Of a stretch of DNA of 6,719 bases, positions 5,443 to 6,719 are shown piece after piece. A program made the translations under genes and the position numbers. The DNA comes from Eubacteriales Family XIII. Incertae Sedis bacterium (GTDB lineage Bacteria; Bacillota; Clostridia; Peptostreptococcales; Anaerovoracaceae), in assembly GCA_031278255.1 (NCBI GenBank), contig JAITKU010000207.1:1-6719 (forward strand), written 5' to 3'. The notes below the pieces were generated by a model that saw nothing but the letters and a program-made list of their open reading frames with translations, made no database searches and was not told the DNA's origin. How positions within the stretch are numbered: position 1 is the first letter of the stretch; every line of letters begins with the position of its first letter.

Positions 5443-6516
5443 ATGGCGGATACCAACAAAACCGAAAAGGCCACCACAAAGAAGCGCGGCGACGAGCGCA
5501 AGAAGGGCAACGTGTTCAAGAGCCGCGACGCGGTGAGCGTGGCTTCCCTGCTTTTGGGCTTTGTCCTGATCGCCTTGACGAGCGGCCACATCTACAGGCA
5601 GGTCAGGGAGCTGTACCTTTACATCATGGAGTTCGCCGGCGACGCGGAGGCGATCACGATCACGCAGGCCGGCGTTCTGGCCATGCGGGTGGCGCTGACA
5701 ACGGCCGTTTCGGTCGCGCCCGTGCTGCTTGCGATGTTCCTCACGGCCGTGTTCGCGAACGCGGTACAGACGAAGTTCCTGCTGGCTTGGCCGCTGATCA
5801 AGCCCAAGTTCAGCCGCATGAACCCGATATCGGGCATGAAGCGCATGTTTTTTTCGCTGAACGCGCTCATCGAGCTCGCGAAGAGCATCGTGAAGATCGC
5901 GGTGGTGTTCTTCTTGGTGTACGGCACGATCCGGGGCCTGATGGGCGTCGCGCCGGATCTGCTGAGCACGCGCCTCGACGAGGGGCTGCTGTTCATGCGC
6001 GACGAGATCATGGACATGGTGTACATCGTGTGCCTGATCTTCGCGGCCGTGGCGATACTGGACTTCTTCTACCAGCGCTACGAGTACGAGAAGAAGCTCC
6101 GCATGTCCAAGCAGGAGGTCAAGGACGAGTACAAGCAGACCGAGGGCGACCCGATGATCAAGGGCAAGCGGCGCGAGAAGCAGCGCGAGATCAGCATGAG
6201 CCGCATGATGCAGCAGATTCCGCAGGCGGATGTGGTGGTGCGGAACCCGAACCACTTCGCGGTCGCGCTCAGATACGACATAGACAAGGATCCCGCGCCC
6301 ATCGTGCTGGCGACGGGCCGGGACTACGTGGCGCTGCGCATCGTTTCCATCGCGGAGCGGCACGGGATACTGATGACGGAAAACCCGTCCTTGGCGCGCA
6401 GCCTCTACGGGGCTGCGGAGGTGGGCGGATACATACCGGCGGCTTTCTACCACGCGGTGGCGGAGGTCATGGCGTGGGTGTACGAGCGGCAGAAGCGCGA
6501 TGTCCGAGAGGGCTGA
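5443..6516 (+). CDS. flhB: Flagellar export switch protein FlhB with variant NPNH cleavage site
   Basis: FlhB sits beside the export gate and switches it from rod/hook to filament substrates, normally after cutting itself between Asn and Pro of an NPTH motif. The protein has 357 residues. It starts with the typical basic segment (TEKATTKKRGDERKKGNVFKS), then a membrane domain with four helices (about 31-47, 83-108, 140-165 and 187-210). The linker has EGDPMIKGKRREKQ (234-247), and the C-terminal autoprotease domain ends in the ENPSLARSLY and IPAAFYHAVAEVMAWVY blocks. The cleavage motif reads N268-P269-N270-H271, with asparagine (AAC) where threonine is expected; ACC to AAC is one base. The scissile Asn-Pro pair is kept, so cleavage is possible but its speed is unknown. 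ATG 5443 is 13 bases after fliR, with only a weak AAGG upstream. Confidence 0.96.
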   Translation: MADTNKTEKATTKKRGDERKKGNVFKSRDAVSVASLLLGFVLIALTSGHIYRQVRELYLYIMEFAGDAEAITITQAGVLAMRVALTTAVSVAPVLLAMFLTAVFANAVQTKFLLAWPLIKPKFSRMNPISGMKRMFFSLNALIELAKSIVKIAVVFFLVYGTIRGLMGVAPDLLSTRLDEGLLFMRDEIMDMVYIVCLIFAAVAILDFFYQRYEYEKKLRMSKQEVKDEYKQTEGDPMIKGKRREKQREISMSRMMQQIPQADVVVRNPNHFAVALRYDIDKDPAPIVLATGRDYVALRIVSIAERHGILMTENPSLARSLYGAAEVGGYIPAAFYHAVAEVMAWVYERQKRDVREG

Positions 6517-6525
6517 GGGCAAACT

Positions 6526-6719
6526 ATGAAAAGTGTACTGAACAACATAATCGTGTTTTTCGTAATCGGGATTATCGCGCTGATCCTCATCCCGCTGCCT
6601 ACCTTTGTGCTGGATTTCATGTTCATCGTCAGCATCACGATCTCGCTTTTGGTGCTCGTCATGACCATGTACATCAAGGGGCCGCTGGATTTTTCGATCT
6701 TTCCGTCGCTGCTTCTGAT
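6526..6719 (+). CDS. flhA: Flagellar export engine protein FlhA, N-terminal part (3' end outside window)
   Basis: The frame is open from ATG 6526 to the window edge, giving 64 residues of a protein that is usually about 680-700 residues long. FlhA forms a nine-membered ring under the export gate that couples proton flow to protein export. The visible part holds two membrane helices: IIVFFVIGIIALILIPLP and FMFIVSITISLLVLVMTMY, separated by a short loop. The conserved KGPLDFSIFPSLLL motif of the FlhA family follows. GAGGG at 6515-6519 is 6 bases before the start, overlapping the flhB stop. Its place after flhB is standard, and flhF usually follows. Confidence 0.94.
   Translation, partial: MKSVLNNIIVFFVIGIIALILIPLPTFVLDFMFIVSITISLLVLVMTMYIKGPLDFSIFPSLLL

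Noticed and set aside
5389..6522. 377-codon open frame on the minus strand opposite flhB
   Set aside because: Its Arg/His/Leu-rich, low-complexity translation mirrors flhB codon bias, with no domain or ribosome binding site.
1..6719. CRISPR arrays, tRNA or rRNA genes, insertion sequences, attachment sites
   Set aside because: No regularly spaced repeats, transposase genes, long terminal inverted repeats or tRNA-like folds were seen; nearly all of the window is accounted for by flagellar genes.

Overview
The window is a stretch of a large flagellar and chemotaxis operon, all on the plus strand. It runs from the 3' end of the hook gene flgE through flbD, fliM, fliY, cheY, fliO, fliP, fliQ, fliR and flhB into the first 64 codons of flhA. 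This order matches the fla/che operon of Bacillota such as Bacillus subtilis. So do two gene choices: a CheC-FliN fusion (FliY) in place of a short FliN, and FlbD directly after the hook gene. The GC-rich coding sequence and the short FliO suggest a GC-rich clostridial-type member of the phylum rather than Bacillus itself. That placement is an inference; the species cannot be read from this window.

Layout. Bases 1-321 end the hook protein. Bases 322-557 hold no gene but are structured: a very GC-rich part with a perfect 13-bp inverted repeat and a second strong hairpin, then an abrupt AT-rich island carrying a sigma-A-like promoter just before flbD. Bases 558-2934 encode FlbD, then the C-ring switch proteins FliM and FliY. 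A 64-base gap with a strong ribosome binding site leads to CheY. Bases 3370-6719 are a tightly packed export-apparatus block (fliO-fliP-fliQ-fliR-flhB-flhA) with intergenic distances from a 1-base overlap to 14 bases.

How the genes work together. CheY-phosphate binds the switch (FliM, and in many Bacillota also FliY) to bias rotation. FliY can also remove phosphate from CheY-P through its CheC-like sites. FliP, FliQ and FliR form the export gate with FliO as assembly helper. FlhB and FlhA are the substrate-specificity switch and the proton-driven export engine that send rod, hook and filament subunits outward, including the FlgE encoded at the left edge. FlbD (SwrD) is linked to stator power in B. 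subtilis.

I see no undescribed system here. The points that depart from the textbook operon are: an NPNH instead of NPTH autocleavage motif in FlhB, no fliL between flbD and fliM, a FliY without the usual N-terminal CheY-binding peptide but with a repeat-built Pro/Ala linker, and the hairpin-promoter punctuation between flgE and flbD.
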